In this document: positions 10,785 through 23,500 of the stretch, one piece after another
Layout of the letters: every line of letters begins with the position of its first letter
Numbering within the stretch: position 1 is the first letter of the stretch
Assembly (NCBI GenBank): GCA_036925085.1
Contig: JAUPFP010000011.1
Coordinates: 4,927,628 to 4,991,627, forward strand
Length of the DNA stretch: 64,000 bases
Direction of reading: 5' to 3'
Source: Brachycybe producta
Lineage: Eukaryota > Arthropoda > Diplopoda > Playtdesmida > Andrognathidae
Translations under genes and position numbers: made by a program
Notes under the pieces: generated by a model
The model's database searches: none
Told to the model about the DNA's origin: nothing
Seen by the model: only the letters and a program-made list of their open reading frames with translations

Positions 10785-11320
10785 GTCTGTTATAATGTTA
10801 TTGAATTGGAAGTTGATGAACGCATGATTAAAGCGCCTCAGCCTGTTTTTGAATGTAACTTATCCATTTCTAGTTCTTATCACATGTTTTATTTGTAAGT
10901 TCTGCTAGCCATTACATCTTTAAAGGTGACTGTATATTCACAATTAAATAAGGTGGATATATATTTGTAAAGAACGGTAAGAGTCGTATTTTCATACTGA
11001 GATTATTTTTTTGTTGTTGACTTGTTTATTTTTTCATTTTGCCTGTTATGTTTTTTTCCGTATTGAGCGTGTGACCTTGTGTTTTTGCGTCACATTGCCA
11101 CAACTGAGCAGATGCTTCATCAGGTGTTTATTTCATGGTCCCTACAAGGGGGGGGGGAGCTGACAGGGCTCCAGCCTTGGGGCCCGCGATTTGAGGGCTC
11201 GGTGTAGCAGGTCGGCCAGCTAAGTGAGACGAACAGAAGACAAAAAGCGACTTTAGAAAATATAAACTTTTGTTTTATTTTATTACTAGCGGTTGAAGAT
11301 TCTTAAGTTTCTAACATGTC
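10785..11320. other. Stretch without a recognised gene
   Basis: AT-rich sequence with a G-run at about 11149-11158. It is followed by a GC-richer block (CAGGGCTCCAGCC near 11165) that may be a DNA-transposon end. No gene seen. Confidence 0.35.
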
Positions 11321-12230
11321 GTGAGCATGCGCATTGCCGTCTATCGTTTTACATAGGAAAGTGATTTCAGATTTTGCGTTAGCAGCGCCATCTATTGATT
11401 GCCAATGGAAACTGCCGATGAGACGTTCACTATAGGAACCACAGGAAGTCACCGAAAATTAATAAAATAAAATTAAATTAAAATTAAGGAATAAAATTAA
11501 TTTGGAGTTTTTGCGCGCCTGTAGCGCGCGAACCTAAACAAAAGTCCCCCCCCCCCAATAAAGAGAAATATATATGTTGAAAATGTACGAGGCGCAAACA
11601 CTTCAGAGCCTAGATACCCGTCGTCCATCTTGTTGTTTTGAGCAGACACGACAACGAGACAAATGAGTGTTACTATATGGTGTTACTAAAAGTGCAAGAA
11701 ATCGCCTCACAATCGCTCAATTAAAATACAGTAAATCGCAAAATGCAATAAAAAGTATTGTTCTTTATGTGCTCGATTTATATAATTTTTTAAAAGGTCC
11801 TTCTATTTTTTAATAATGTTTAAAATCGTACATTTTTTAACTCCATGTTAAGTCCCATAGGAGCAAAAAACCGTCACCCAAACATTTGAAGAACTCCTAT
11901 TAAAAACGACTTAGAACAATCACATCAAAATTAGCACGTGTATTAATCTATTGGCTGCACGATGTTTTCTTTTTAGAATTATTATGTGACTTGAAACCTG
12001 GAGAAAAAAAACGTTCAAAATCGTTTTTCAATCAAAAACGATCGCAGCGCCTACGTTTGGAGAAATTTTGAACTAAACGCTGTATCTAGGCTCTTAATTG
12101 CCAAAATAAAAATGCTCATTTAGTATTGCCCAATCAAAACACGCCGCATCCACACACGATAGAGGGACGGTTGTTTCCATTTGCCGTCACTGTTCTTTGT
12201 AAAACGATAGACGGCAATGCACATGCTCAC
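11321..12230. mobile_element. TIR element interrupted by a second TIR element (nested)
   Basis: The outer pair GTGAGCATGCGCATTGCCGT and its complement (GACGGCAATGCACATGCTCAC) bound 11321-12230. Inside, a second element at 11605-12094 has ends AGAGCCTAGATAC and GTATCTAGGCTCT. The inner element has another copy at 22379-23905. Nesting gives the insertion order: outer first, inner later. Neither encodes a transposase. Confidence 0.65.
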
Positions 12231-12239
12231 ACCATGTGA

Positions 12240-12845
12240 GAATGCTCAAACGCTAGTACGTGCACGTGCATTGTGTACTATGCGGATAGATTTTTTTTTA
12301 TAAGAAAAGCATATGGAACGAATGGGACCGATCCCATTCGTTCCGGTTTTTAGACCTCTGCCCCGCCAAATTAAGTCCGGGGTAGGTTCGACGGTGTTCG
12401 TTGGCTAATGCCAGTGACTCGCTTCGTGTGGACTGCACTGGCCTGATTTTTCAGGCAGGTTGCAACTATCCTGGATTGGCAGGTCGACTTACCCGAGGAG
12501 TCGGTTTTGAGCCAGTTGGTCGACTAAGTAGCCACTCCACCACCATTAACTTTCTTGACTGGTGTCTTAACCAGCGATGTGTGGACGGTCCCAGGGCCGA
12601 CTGGCCTATAATAAGCCAGGTGTCATCTGTGTGTTGTTGTGGGCCCTCAAGCCCTTAGATTATTACCTTCGTGGACTGGCAACTCCCAGAATTTTGTGTT
12701 CGATAGATATGTGGCGTCGTTTTCAAAACAACACCTCTAGCGGGAATAGGATAAATTAAATTTCGAACTGATGTCACGTTTAGGACGAGTTCATTTTGTA
12801 TTTAGTATCATTTTGTAGTATTGTTATATCTTAGAGACTTAGACT
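12240..12845. other. Repeat-derived stretch without a recognised gene
   Basis: Contains an inverted GGAACGAATGGGACCGATCCCATTCGTTCC-type hairpin near 12313-12342. A reversed GGACTGGCAACTCCC repeat end is at about 12672. No exon was recognised. Confidence 0.4.
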
Positions 12846-12847
12846 TT

Positions 12848-13567
12848 AGACTATTACTCTACTGGACTGGCAACTCCCTATCTTCTACATGTTAAAGCGT
12901 AAAATGCATGTTCATAGGCAAAATAAATAAGGCAAAAGTGACGCCAGCTTCGCCTGGTGGCATTATTTTAAAAGAAAATCGTTAGCTAGATTTTTTTTTT
13001 TTTGCAAAGGGGAAGACATTGGGGGTGTATCATATATTGTATGGCAAGTTATTTTAGTTTTTTCACGTTTTACTGGATTTTCCGATTTTAATTCTATTCT
13101 AGGAATCCAGTAAAATGCGGATAAAAAAGTAAAATGAATTTCCATATGTGATATTCTGCTGTGAATTTGTGTAAATCTTAGTGAATCTCGTACATGATTT
13201 TTTTTTAAAGTCGGCCCAGTTGTCGTTTTGTTTCCTAAGCAAAAAATGGTTGGAAAACGTTGTTGTTACCGTGTTTGTGACTCGCGTTTTCCTGATAATA
13301 GACCACAACCAAAACAGGTAACGCTTTACAGACACTTTTTGACTGAACACAGCTGTAGTTCTTCATCGGCCATACTTTTTATAATAATATATATAAAAAA
13401 TCCACCCTATATAACTACAAAATAAACTCGTCCAAAGTTTTACTTTGACAGTAATGTTCATATACCATAGTCCCGCTAGAGGCGCCACTTTAAAAACGAC
13501 GTCACGACGATTGAAAACTGTCCAGCACAAAATTTCGGGAGTTGCCAGTCCAGTAGAGTAATAGTCT
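12848..13567. mobile_element. DNA element with 31-bp TIRs enclosing a THAP-like exon
   Basis: The left terminus (12848-12878, AGACTATTACTCTACTGGAC...) and the right terminus (13537-13567) are perfect inverted copies. The 720-bp interior includes the short plus-strand frame annotated separately. It is probably an internally deleted DNA transposon. Confidence 0.7.
13246..13316 (+). pseudogene. Possible THAP-type zinc finger start, transposon-borne
   Basis: An ATG opens a frame with a CC-X3-C-D-S-R pattern like the N-terminus of THAP (C2CH) domains. It is followed by a potential donor (CAG/GTAACG). If the donor is ignored, the frame continues with LYRHF, resembling the THAP FxRFP region. The later C and H ligands are not visible before the frame ends. 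Location inside a TIR element suggests a remnant of a P-type transposase. The assignment is weak. Confidence 0.3.
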
Positions 13568-13748
13568 AAGCTTAGACTATTACCTAAAAGAAGTTAATAG
13601 TCTTAAGCGAAAATAAAACGAGACTTTGACTAAGATTTTACGTACAGATAATACCACCAGATGGAGCTGGTTTCCCTTCTGTAGGCACTTCCGCCTTAGA
13701 GCAGTCATGCAGAAGATAAGAAGTTGCCAGTCGAGGAAGGTAATAGTC

Positions 13749-14082
13749 TAAAGCCCCGTTTTCACGATAGTTGCTGTCATGAGAGCAGCAACTATTGCGA
13801 GAACTATCATCGTGAAAACCACATGATAGCCACTATCACACTGTCTCGTTTGACTAGATAGTTGATAGTACTGTCGCGATAGTAATAGTTGTTGTATGAC
13901 CGCTTGTAGGGAAATTTCCACTTTGTAGGGAAATTTGGCTTCTGCAGAGGGAGAGAGGCAACACAGTTGTTGACTCAATGATATCTGTGAAGTAGACGTC
14001 ACACTGTCATGACAGACAACTATCACAACTTTCATGACAGCTACTCTCACGATAGAACTATCGCCGTGAAAACGAGGCTTTA
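13749..14082. mobile_element. MITE family T, copy 2
   Basis: Ends TAAAGCCCCGTTTTCACG and CGTGAAAACGAGGCTTTA, with the same CGATAGTT-rich interior as 8819-9210 but about 60 bp shorter. It lies upstream of the first coding exon of CARHSP1. Confidence 0.7.
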
Positions 14083-14520
14083 GGCCCATGAAACATAATA
14101 AAATGCATCTTCTTTTAAATTCGAAGTTTTGATGGCGTTTTTCTGCATGGTCTGCTCGTGGTAGAATGTGTGCACTTGTTTGTTATGAATTGTTCACCTC
14201 GCGGTATGTCTATACCACACTCATGCGCATGTGATCCCTTATATTGTATGTTACTACCATTTTTTAAATATATAGCTGGTGAGCTGTTTTTGAATTTAAT
14301 TTGACAGATTGACAGTTTAGCGCACGAACATATTGGCGTGTCGATGTGTCTTAAGGTTTTCCCACACGAGACCGACCCGAATCGGGAATAAAAACAAAAG
14401 AATCGAATAGGTCAGCCCACACTTGGCTCGGACGGAATCAACTTGGTTGCGAAGACAGCGACCGGCATGCGTCCGGCTTCGATTCCGTTCGGGCCACTCT
14501 AGTGTGAATCAAGGATTTAT

Positions 14521-14573
14521 TAAATAGGAATTTCTTCTTTTTCTTTTTTCTTTCTTCTCATCTTTAGTTTGAA
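14521..14573 (+). promoter_or_regulatory. Splice acceptor just upstream of the CARHSP1 start codon
   Basis: A long T/C tract (14530-14564) ends in TTTAG at 14563-14567, six bases before the ATG at 14574. This implies at least one non-coding 5' exon further upstream, so the promoter of this gene is not at the coding start. The upstream exon was not identified. Confidence 0.6.
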
Positions 14574-17500
14574 ATGACATCAAAACCACTTCAGATTCGT
14601 TGTCAGGGACTACAGGACGGTCTTCCCCTTTCAACGGAGTCTAGACAAAAGGATGATGTCCTTGGCAGCATGAGTTCGCCTTTGTCTCCTCCATCTCCAG
14701 GCCAATTTTTCCACCTTCCGAGTCCAATTATCACGAGAAGAACAAGAACGTACTCAGCGTGCGTGACTGTTAATTTTTTTAAGAGGCTACCTCGCAAAAT
14801 TACTTCGGAAAAGTCTCCGCAAAGAGCGCTAGCATCGTTTTTCCATTGAACCCATAGACCCAATGTTAAAAAAGAAACGTTAATTTTTAAAATACACAGT
14901 CGCGGCGCCAATATGTTTATTTGTTCATATTTAAAGTTGTCCAATATTAAGTTGTGCAATGTGCCCCTTAAATACATGCTGATCGAGTGATAGAATGACA
15001 AAAAATTAGTAAGTACGGTTATGTTTTTAAAAAACTACTTCAAAATCGGGAATTTCTAACTAATTCTTATGTTAAACTCCATTGAGCACGCGCTCGAAAG
15101 CAAAAAAAAAATCCATTAAAATGCTCGTAAAAATATCTAATAATAATTTTAAAAAGCCACAATTAAACCACAGTGTAGCCAACATATTAGCGAACGTGCT
15201 GATTTTTTCTGTTTTTTAAAATTATTTATAAGTATTTTTACGCGCATTTTAATGGATGTTTTTTTCAATGGAGTCAATAAGAGTTAGAAATTCGCGATTT
15301 TGAAATAGTTTTTAAAAATATAACCGCACATTTTTTAAAATTGACAAGTTTTGTCAATTTTTTGTCATTCTATCACTCGATCAGCATATACTTAAGGTGC
15401 ACATTGCACTTTGAAAACTTAATTAATATTGGACAACATTAAATATGAAAAATAAAAAGTATTGCCACAACTGAGTGTATTTTAAAAATTAACATGTTTT
15501 CTTTAACATTGGGTCTATGGGCTCAATAGAAAAACGATGCTAGTGCTCTTTGCGGATATTTCTCGAAGTAATTTTGCGCTGTAGCCTCTTAATGTTTTTT
15601 TCTTTTCTTATTATTTTATTAATCATCTTGTAAAAATGGTAGACTCCACTAGTAAGCCTACAAAAATAATGCAATCCCGAAGAACTTTCAGAAATCAGAA
15701 TAATGATGTAAGGAACACGTTCATCATTTCAAAGTCTTAGTTTTGTGGTGCAATAAGAAATGAGATTGGTTTCCTTCTTTGATATATATGACCTCTGGTG
15801 CAAAGTTTGTTTGCTCTTTTATCCCGCTCCTGTTTTATCCAAGAAGCTTAATGATTGGCGAATTAATTCTTAACATAAAAAGTTTCGCAACAAGCAGTTC
15901 ATTGTGATTCACTCTACTTATATTTACAATTTGTCAATTTTTGTGATAAAAAAACATCAATTACTTACAAATTATAACTGGTTCATGGAGGAAAATTTAA
16001 AGCATAGAAAGTTTATAAAGCCTTGTTCTCACCGTGAAGTAGTACTGCAATGCAAGAAGTTTAGAGCTTGGATTGAACCGTCCCAATATTCCACGCAAAA
16101 GCGAAAGAAAATGTCTTGCTAGATAGTTTAATTATTTGATAGACCTTCATTGTGACGTTCCATAGACCAGCGGTCGCCAACCTTTCGGACCTCACGGACC
16201 ACTAAATTCAAAATTTTAAATCCCGCAGACCACTAATATGAATTTAAAAAAAAGAGATAAATACGTTTGTCAAATAATGATCAGAGAACTTCCATTTTAT
16301 TAATAGAAAATCTTTAAAGGTTGTTTAATTGTAACAAAATTATTAAAGGTAGTTTAATTATTACAAAATAATTGAAGCTTAGGGGAGAAGAAGCGTGTGG
16401 TGGGAGAAACTGAACGAAATGTAGCTCTCACGTGCCGTATTTTACGAGAACTGTACTAGACTCTAGTACATTTCGTGAATTGAGTGCAGTGATGTGAGAA
16501 TCTACATAGTACAAAAGGAACATGGTCCTGAGAGTATCAATCCGCCACTTGAATATTAATTAGAGAAGGAGGGAGGGACAAGTATGAGTTGTTTACCCCC
16601 AGGCTATGGTTTTGGCGGGATCACAAGTTACTGGGTGTTACACAACTCACACAAATTGAGTAGTTTGTATAGTGTGAATAAAGGTGAAATTTTAGGCTTG
16701 CAAATGTTTAGCTTAAAATCAAAAAATACTATATTCTGTTTAGTATAGGGTATTGCTTACAGCAGTGTACAACTTTTTGTAAATTTTGCAAATTGCACGA
16801 CGAGTTTACTAGTGTAAATAATTTGTACACTACATGAAAACTATTAAATTAATGTGGAATAAACAAAATGGTGGGAAAAAAAGTATAATTTCAAAATTTA
16901 TAAGTCGTTTTTTTAATTTTAATTTCTAAACGTTTGTCGCCCCTGTTTGTTGGGGCTGAAGATTAACTTCCCCCCATCCTCCTCGTTGATGCGCCACTGA
17001 CTCCTCAATAAAACAACAGCGGTGAAGGGTCAATCAAATTATTATCAACTTTATCACTAATTCATCTTTAAACGGAAATTGTTGTCTTGCCATTTCTTTG
17101 TAAACTCTAAAATTATATTTTAACTCTTTTTCCATTCGTTCTTGTACGAACCGCTTCTCTCTTAGCCGACGCAAGCAGCCAAAATCGGTAGGCCTTGTGA
17201 AAATCGGCATGATCGGCTCGGTTAAATTGATCGGCATGCCAATTTTTTTGTGTGTGATCGATTCGTTATTGGCTCGGTAATAAAAGTGTGTTCGGTACGG
17301 CCTTAGTTAAAAGGCTATATTATATTACCATAATTTCCATAAACGTGCATCGGTAAAGACTTATCGTGATTGATATTAAAAGGGTTTTTAATGTCTTAAT
17401 TAGAATTAAAAAAAAAACGTCTCTCATTATTAAGAAAACAAAATTTAACGACTTGCTTTATTTGTTGTATTCCATTTGAACGCTCAGGACGAGGAAAAAA

Positions 17501-20500
17501 AAACCTGCTATAGGAACCACATATCAGAGTTGTACAACTCTGGTATGTTCATTTGTTACTATGGCAACGAACAATTACAATTAGTACTCTGCTAGCAGCC
17601 AAATAGACCTATGGCAGAGGGACATAAAAGTCCACATGCAGCAATAAGCATTGTCAAGCACATATACATGCACATATATAAAAACAAAATGAATTTTACA
17701 AATGTCAGCACCACAAAACAAAATAAATAGATAATATATAATGACTGAATAGAATAGGTGGCTGAATAGATATTTATTTTGGTTTCGTTCTCTTCCGGAT
17801 GGCGCCACTACAGTGGCTTTATATTCAGTAGGTCTTGTCTCCCCCCCCCCCCCCAACCCCATACCTGCGGTATTGAGAAAATTAATATTTTTCAACTATT
17901 TTGACGGTTTGAAAAACGCGAAAATAGTTTTTCATGAAATGTTAAGAGGCTACATCACAAAATTACTTTTAAAAATCTCCGCAAAGAGCGCTAGCATCGT
18001 TTTTCTATTGAGCCCATACGCCCACTGTTAAAGAAAAAATGTTAATTTTAAAAATTCACAGTTGCGGCAATATGTTTACTTTTCATATTTAAAGTTGTCC
18101 AATATTAAGTTTTCAAAATACAACATGCATCTTAAATATGTGCTGATCGAGTGATAGAATGACAAAAAATTGGTAAGCGCGGTTCTATTTTTTTATAAAT
18201 ATAATTATTTAAAAAAAAAACCAGCACGTGCGCCAATGTGTTGGCTTCACTGTGGTTTAATTGTGGGTTTTTAAAATTATTTTCAGGTATTTTTATGAGC
18301 ATTTTAATGGATGTTTCTTTCTTATTTGGGCGTAATCAGTGGAGTTTAACATAAGAGTTTAAGTTCGATATTTTGAAATAGTTTTTAAAAAATATAACCG
18401 CACTAACCAATTTTTTGTCACAAGCTCTTCTCTGCTGAGAGCACATTCGGTTTAAGCCTTTTGTACACCCTAAAATTGGAAGATGGGGCAGAATTTTTAA
18501 ATTTGATTTTTTTTTATTTGCCTTTGTAGTCAGAAGACCATAACTTCCCACAAAACACAATTTATACAGAAGGTCCTCAATTAGTTTAATAGTATTTTCA
18601 ATGGGCCACACCTTTTTTTTAAGTCTAGTCTTTAATAATTAAAAGCAAACTGTGAGCCCTTTGAGTCTTTGTTCATGTTTTATGGGAGTCAAGAAACATG
18701 AATCTGAGCTGACGCGATTAAGCGCCGAAACATTTCAACATTGTTGTGGGTCTGAATCACAACTGACGTGATTCAGCCCCCGCAACAATGTATCGCAACA
18801 AATAATCCTTGTGACGTGTACTAGCCATAACAGTTAACAAAAATTTATCATTTTTGTATGTGTAGTTCGGAAAGGGCTTTGAGAAATCCTGTCGTGACTG
18901 GAAAGGTGAAATATTTTTGTCGGAATAAGGGCCATGGCTACATCACTCCAGATGGTGGTGGAGAGGATCTATTTGTTCACGTCTCAGAGTAAGACATTTA
19001 TTTTTTAAAATGCATTATCAGGGTTGGCTTTAAGCACCAGTAAAGCATGCTGCACATACGTTGTGCGACCATTTTTTTTTGGGGGGGGGGGGTGGGGGTG
19101 TATTCTGGCCATTTTATTTCTTGAAAACTCGTTCTTGGCACAAGGGATTTCTGCACGAACTTTTCGTTTGCCCCGCCCTTTTATGAGCGTCAGACGAAAT
19201 ATCAACCATTTAGAAATTAAAAAGGGAGGCGCATGTGACATCAGACCATGCAAGTAACTAACCAATTAGAAACTGATAACGCTCATAAAAGGGCGGGGCA
19301 AACGAAAAGTTAGACCTGGGCAGAACTGCCTGTTTCTTGGCATGTTTTAATTTTTCAGATGTCAAGATCGAAAATGGAGAACAGATCATCGTCTTCACCC
19401 GAGTTAAATAAACTGTAATGCTTGCTAACAAAGGGATTGCCATCAAACAGAGTAGGCTTACTCTCGAATTTTCAGGGAAATTTAAATTTTGTGAAAAACT
19501 AGGGAGCGTCCGTGAAAAACGCGTCCTTTAAATTACGGAAAAAATCGAAAGTGTTTCAATTTTTTCTTTCTTTCTTATTTTTAACTGCTATGCATTGTAT
19601 TTAAAAATAATGTTATTTTCAACGAGCCATATGTCCAATAAGCGCTTCGAGTGGCAGTAGACGAAAAGATGGCCCCCTAAGAAGTTAGCAGATGAAACTG
19701 CTGAAACATAGAACTATGTGGAAAAATCGCTGCACAGGTAAGTTTTTTTTTTTTTTTTTTGCTGTTTTTTTCGCAAATTACTCCCGTAATTTTCGTGAAT
19801 TTTTGAAAAAATAAAGTATGTATAAAGTATTAGTTTTTTTAATATTCCTCGTTGTTTTGTTCTGAACGTTGCTGTAAAACCGAAACTTTTAACATGGTTG
19901 CCAATGGAGGTTTCGATAAGTCGGTAAGTTCCTTTAATTGCTGTTTTCTTACAAATTACTTGCATAATTATCATGAAATTTTAAAGAAATAAAGATAAAA
20001 AATAGGTAGTTTTATAATAAATCAATGTTTAATTAAATGTTCTTCATGTTTGTTTGTTTTTATGTGTTATTAAAAAAAATCACTTCAATTTTTTTTATGT
20101 AGAGGTAGTGGTACGTTCAGAATAAAACATTGAAAACAAAACAACGAGGATTATTTAAAAAAAAAAAACAATGCCTGTTGGTGAAACTACATACTTTTAT
20201 CTTTATTTCTTTAAAATTTGCAGGGCCGGTTTGAGAGATTTTTCATGTGTAGGCGATATGGAATTTTGCCGAACCCGAAAACAAGAAACATAACTAAACA
20301 CTAAAACTGTGTAAAGGCGCATTTACTAGCGAGCTGAAGATGAAATTCTTGTATGTATTGAAGCAGTAGCTAAAAATGAACGTGTGTTTCAGCTATTGTG
20401 TTTAGCCATCTTCAGCTCTACAACGAAACAGCTCAGCTTTTTAGTTCACATAAAATTAGTTCCAAGTACCTCAGTGAATGTATTTTATTACAGAAGGGCG

Positions 20501-23500
20501 ATGTCATGTGGTCTTGATAAGATAATTATTTGCTTGAAATACCGATTTTACCTTTTTTTTCTTCGATGGGTATCATGTAATGATGACATCACTATAGCTG
20601 ACAAGCTACAAATGAGCTGAAATAGCTAACTACATTAGATGTAAGCTGAAATGCATTTTAAGCTCAAATTTGCACAGGCATTTAGAAATCGGGACGAACA
20701 CAAGTTGGCTCCGCCCTTTTTATGGCGACCGGCAACTTCTAATTGGTTTGTTGTGTGGTTCGACGATGAAAAGGGCGGAGCATGTGACGTCAGACTACAT
20801 AACCAACCAATTAGAAGTTGTGTTTGTCATAAAAAGGGCGGAGCCAACTTGTGTTCATCCCGATTTCTAAATGCCTGTCAAATTTGCTGCTTCAGCTGGA
20901 TTTTTTCATCTTCAGCTTACATGTAAATGTTAGAGCTGATACATTAGAAGCATAAGATGGTACATCATTTTTGTTTCTGCTCATACAATTTTTTTTCACA
21001 CTTTTCTAATAAATAAGTTTGAGAATAGTGTATGAAAAATCCCATTAAATATAAATGGCACTATAAATTTTTTTAGACCGTTTTTTTTTAGAAAATTAAT
21101 ATTTTCTGCCCCAGAAAATGCCGCCCTTAAGAATGTGTCACCATAGGCAACCGCTTACATCGCCTACGCCTAGAACCAGCGCTGAAAATTTGGCTATAAA
21201 TGTGCAAGTAATTTGCAAAAAAATAGCAAAAGAACTTACCGACTTATCGAAATCTCCATTGGTTTCGGTTTTACAGCAGCGTTCAGAACAAAAACATCTA
21301 AAACAACGAGGTATATTAGCAAACTAATGCATGGATGTGAAACTACGTACTTTTGTCTTTATTTTTTCAAAAATCCACAAAAATTGGGCGAGTAATTTGC
21401 GAGAAAACAGCAAAAAAGAAAAACCTTACCGACCGGTGCAGCGATTTTTCCATTGAGTTCTATGTTAAAGTTTCGTCTGCTAACTTCTTAGGGGCCATAT
21501 TTTCGTCTCATTGTGCGATGTGTTCTGAGAATGGTAAAAGCTTTCATAAACTGGAAAGGTTCAACATGGTCCTGCACTGTACAATTCTCCGGAATTTAAA
21601 CGTATTTTCACTCAGCTAGAAAGATTGGTCTAAATTAAACGGGAATACGCGGAGAAAATGAAAATTGTTATATGGCGGAAACCCAGTTATAGTGGAACTG
21701 CCTGGGTGGCGGAAATGTGATTTTTTTTTTCTCTCATGATAAAGAAAATTTTTGTGTGCCGAGGTCGTCACACTAATTTTCCCGATTCTGGTTAACTCGA
21801 AGGCGTGCTTGCCCCCACCACAAACGCGCATTGAGAAAATTAAAACACTCCGGTGCAGTGGCTGCATCCAAATTAATGTTGCTTTATCGATATTTATTTT
21901 GCTTTTGTCCCACCGGACGGTGCCACTGCAGTGTCTAAACACTCTAAAACACTTTGAATTTCTTCTTAACTGTTTCTGCTGAAAAACGTTCGAGCTTGAA
22001 AAACATGTTCTCAAAACCACAGGTGGGGAGAAGAGACCTTCGATGGAACATAATAGCCAATGTAGTGGCGCAATTCAGGGTGGACAAAACCAAAATAAAT
22101 ACCTTAAGTCACTAATGCTTGCACATTGCAACAAAACTAGAAAGGGGAGTTGCTTGTGGCTGTAACAAATCTAAAGCTGACCTCGTGCCGTATGTTTCAG
22201 CACGAATGCCATGATATTTTAAAAAGAATACTGTGATACATTAACAACTGAACTTCAGAGAATAGATACAGTGTTTAATTCAAAATTTCCCAGAATGTAC
22301 ACGCTGCGATCGTTTTTGATTTAAAAAATGGTTTTTGAATGGTTTTGGCCAGGTATGAAGTCACATAATAATTATTATTAAGAGCCTAGATACATGTGAG
22401 CTTTTGACATCAACCAATATTTATTACCAACCTTTAGATGACATTTTCTGTACCTAGAATCCTCTCTGAACAGTACGGTGCCCGCACGGAGAAGATTCGA
22501 GCTGCAGAGAGAGTTGGATGGAGACAGATCGTGGTCACTCCTCTGCATGGGGGTGAAATCGATGCAGGAGAGTGGCGGCCATCTCTCTCTCTTCCGGTTG
22601 ATGCTGATGTACATCTTCTCCTTTTGGTATCCCGACAAGAGAAGATGTTGTAGCTGCTGAGAATCGTATAACTCTTGCCCTGTGGAGTCTCCGGCCTCTG
22701 AAGAGAAGTTGGTTACATTACAGAAAGACAACGCTGTTTCTTGTTATAAAACTTTTATTCATGACTTGTAAGAAACACAGAATACAAGGATGAATATGTA
22801 AAATACTAACGGTGCGTCCTCAGGCCCATGATTCGGAATTTATCACGGAATACAGGCAAAGGACAAGAACTGAAGACAAAGAGGAGCGCAGTCCTTTTAT
22901 ACCTTGGACCTGTGTACACCTGCGAGATGTAACCAGGTCCAAGTGACCATGGTATTATTTGTATCAATACGCCGCTTGGGTATGAGTCAGAAATTTGAGT
23001 CAGAGGGGAGGGAGGGACGGTTGAGAGTTGTTTACCCCCGGGCTATGGTTTTGGCGGGATCACGATTTACAGGGTGTTACATACACGTCGTCCATCTTGT
23101 TGTTTTGAGCAGACGACAACGAGACAAATGAGTGTTCTTATATGGTGTTACTAAAAGTGCAAGAAATCGCCTCACAATCGCTCTATTAAAGTGCTGTTCT
23201 TTATGTGCTCGATTTATATAATTTTTGAACCCTATGTTAAATCCCATTGGATCAAAAACCATCCCACAAACATTCGAAAAATTCTCGTTAAAAACGATTT
23301 AGAACAATAACAAAATAATTAGCACATATTTTGAAGTATTGACTTCGTGATGTTTCCTTTTTATAAATTCTGAAAAGGTCCTCTCTATTTTTAATAACGT
23401 TTAAAATCGTACATTTTTTAACTCCATGTTAAGTCCCATAGGAGCAAACCACCGTCCCACTAACATTAGAAGAACTCTCATTAAAATGATTTAGAACAAC

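Larger units (their letters stand above)
19627..21497. mobile_element. Foldback F3 split by a hAT element, itself split by a family P MITE
   Basis: F3 left arm 19627-20220 (GTCCAATAAGCGC...) and right arm 21185-21497 (...GTCTGCTAACTTCTTAGGGGCC). Between them lies the hAT element 20221-21184, which contains the MITE 20674-20878. The insertion order is F3, then hAT, then family P. Confidence 0.8.

Noticed and set aside
17034..17237. Minus-strand frame with [18 protein letters not shown], vaguely like the start of a Harbinger nuclease
   Set aside because: The resemblance is short and low in complexity, no nuclease motif follows, and no terminal repeats were found.
22378..22731. Minus-strand frame of 117 codons, repeated in part at 38362-38665
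   Set aside because: It lies within the U5 part of the family L LTR and is not conserved in frame between copies.
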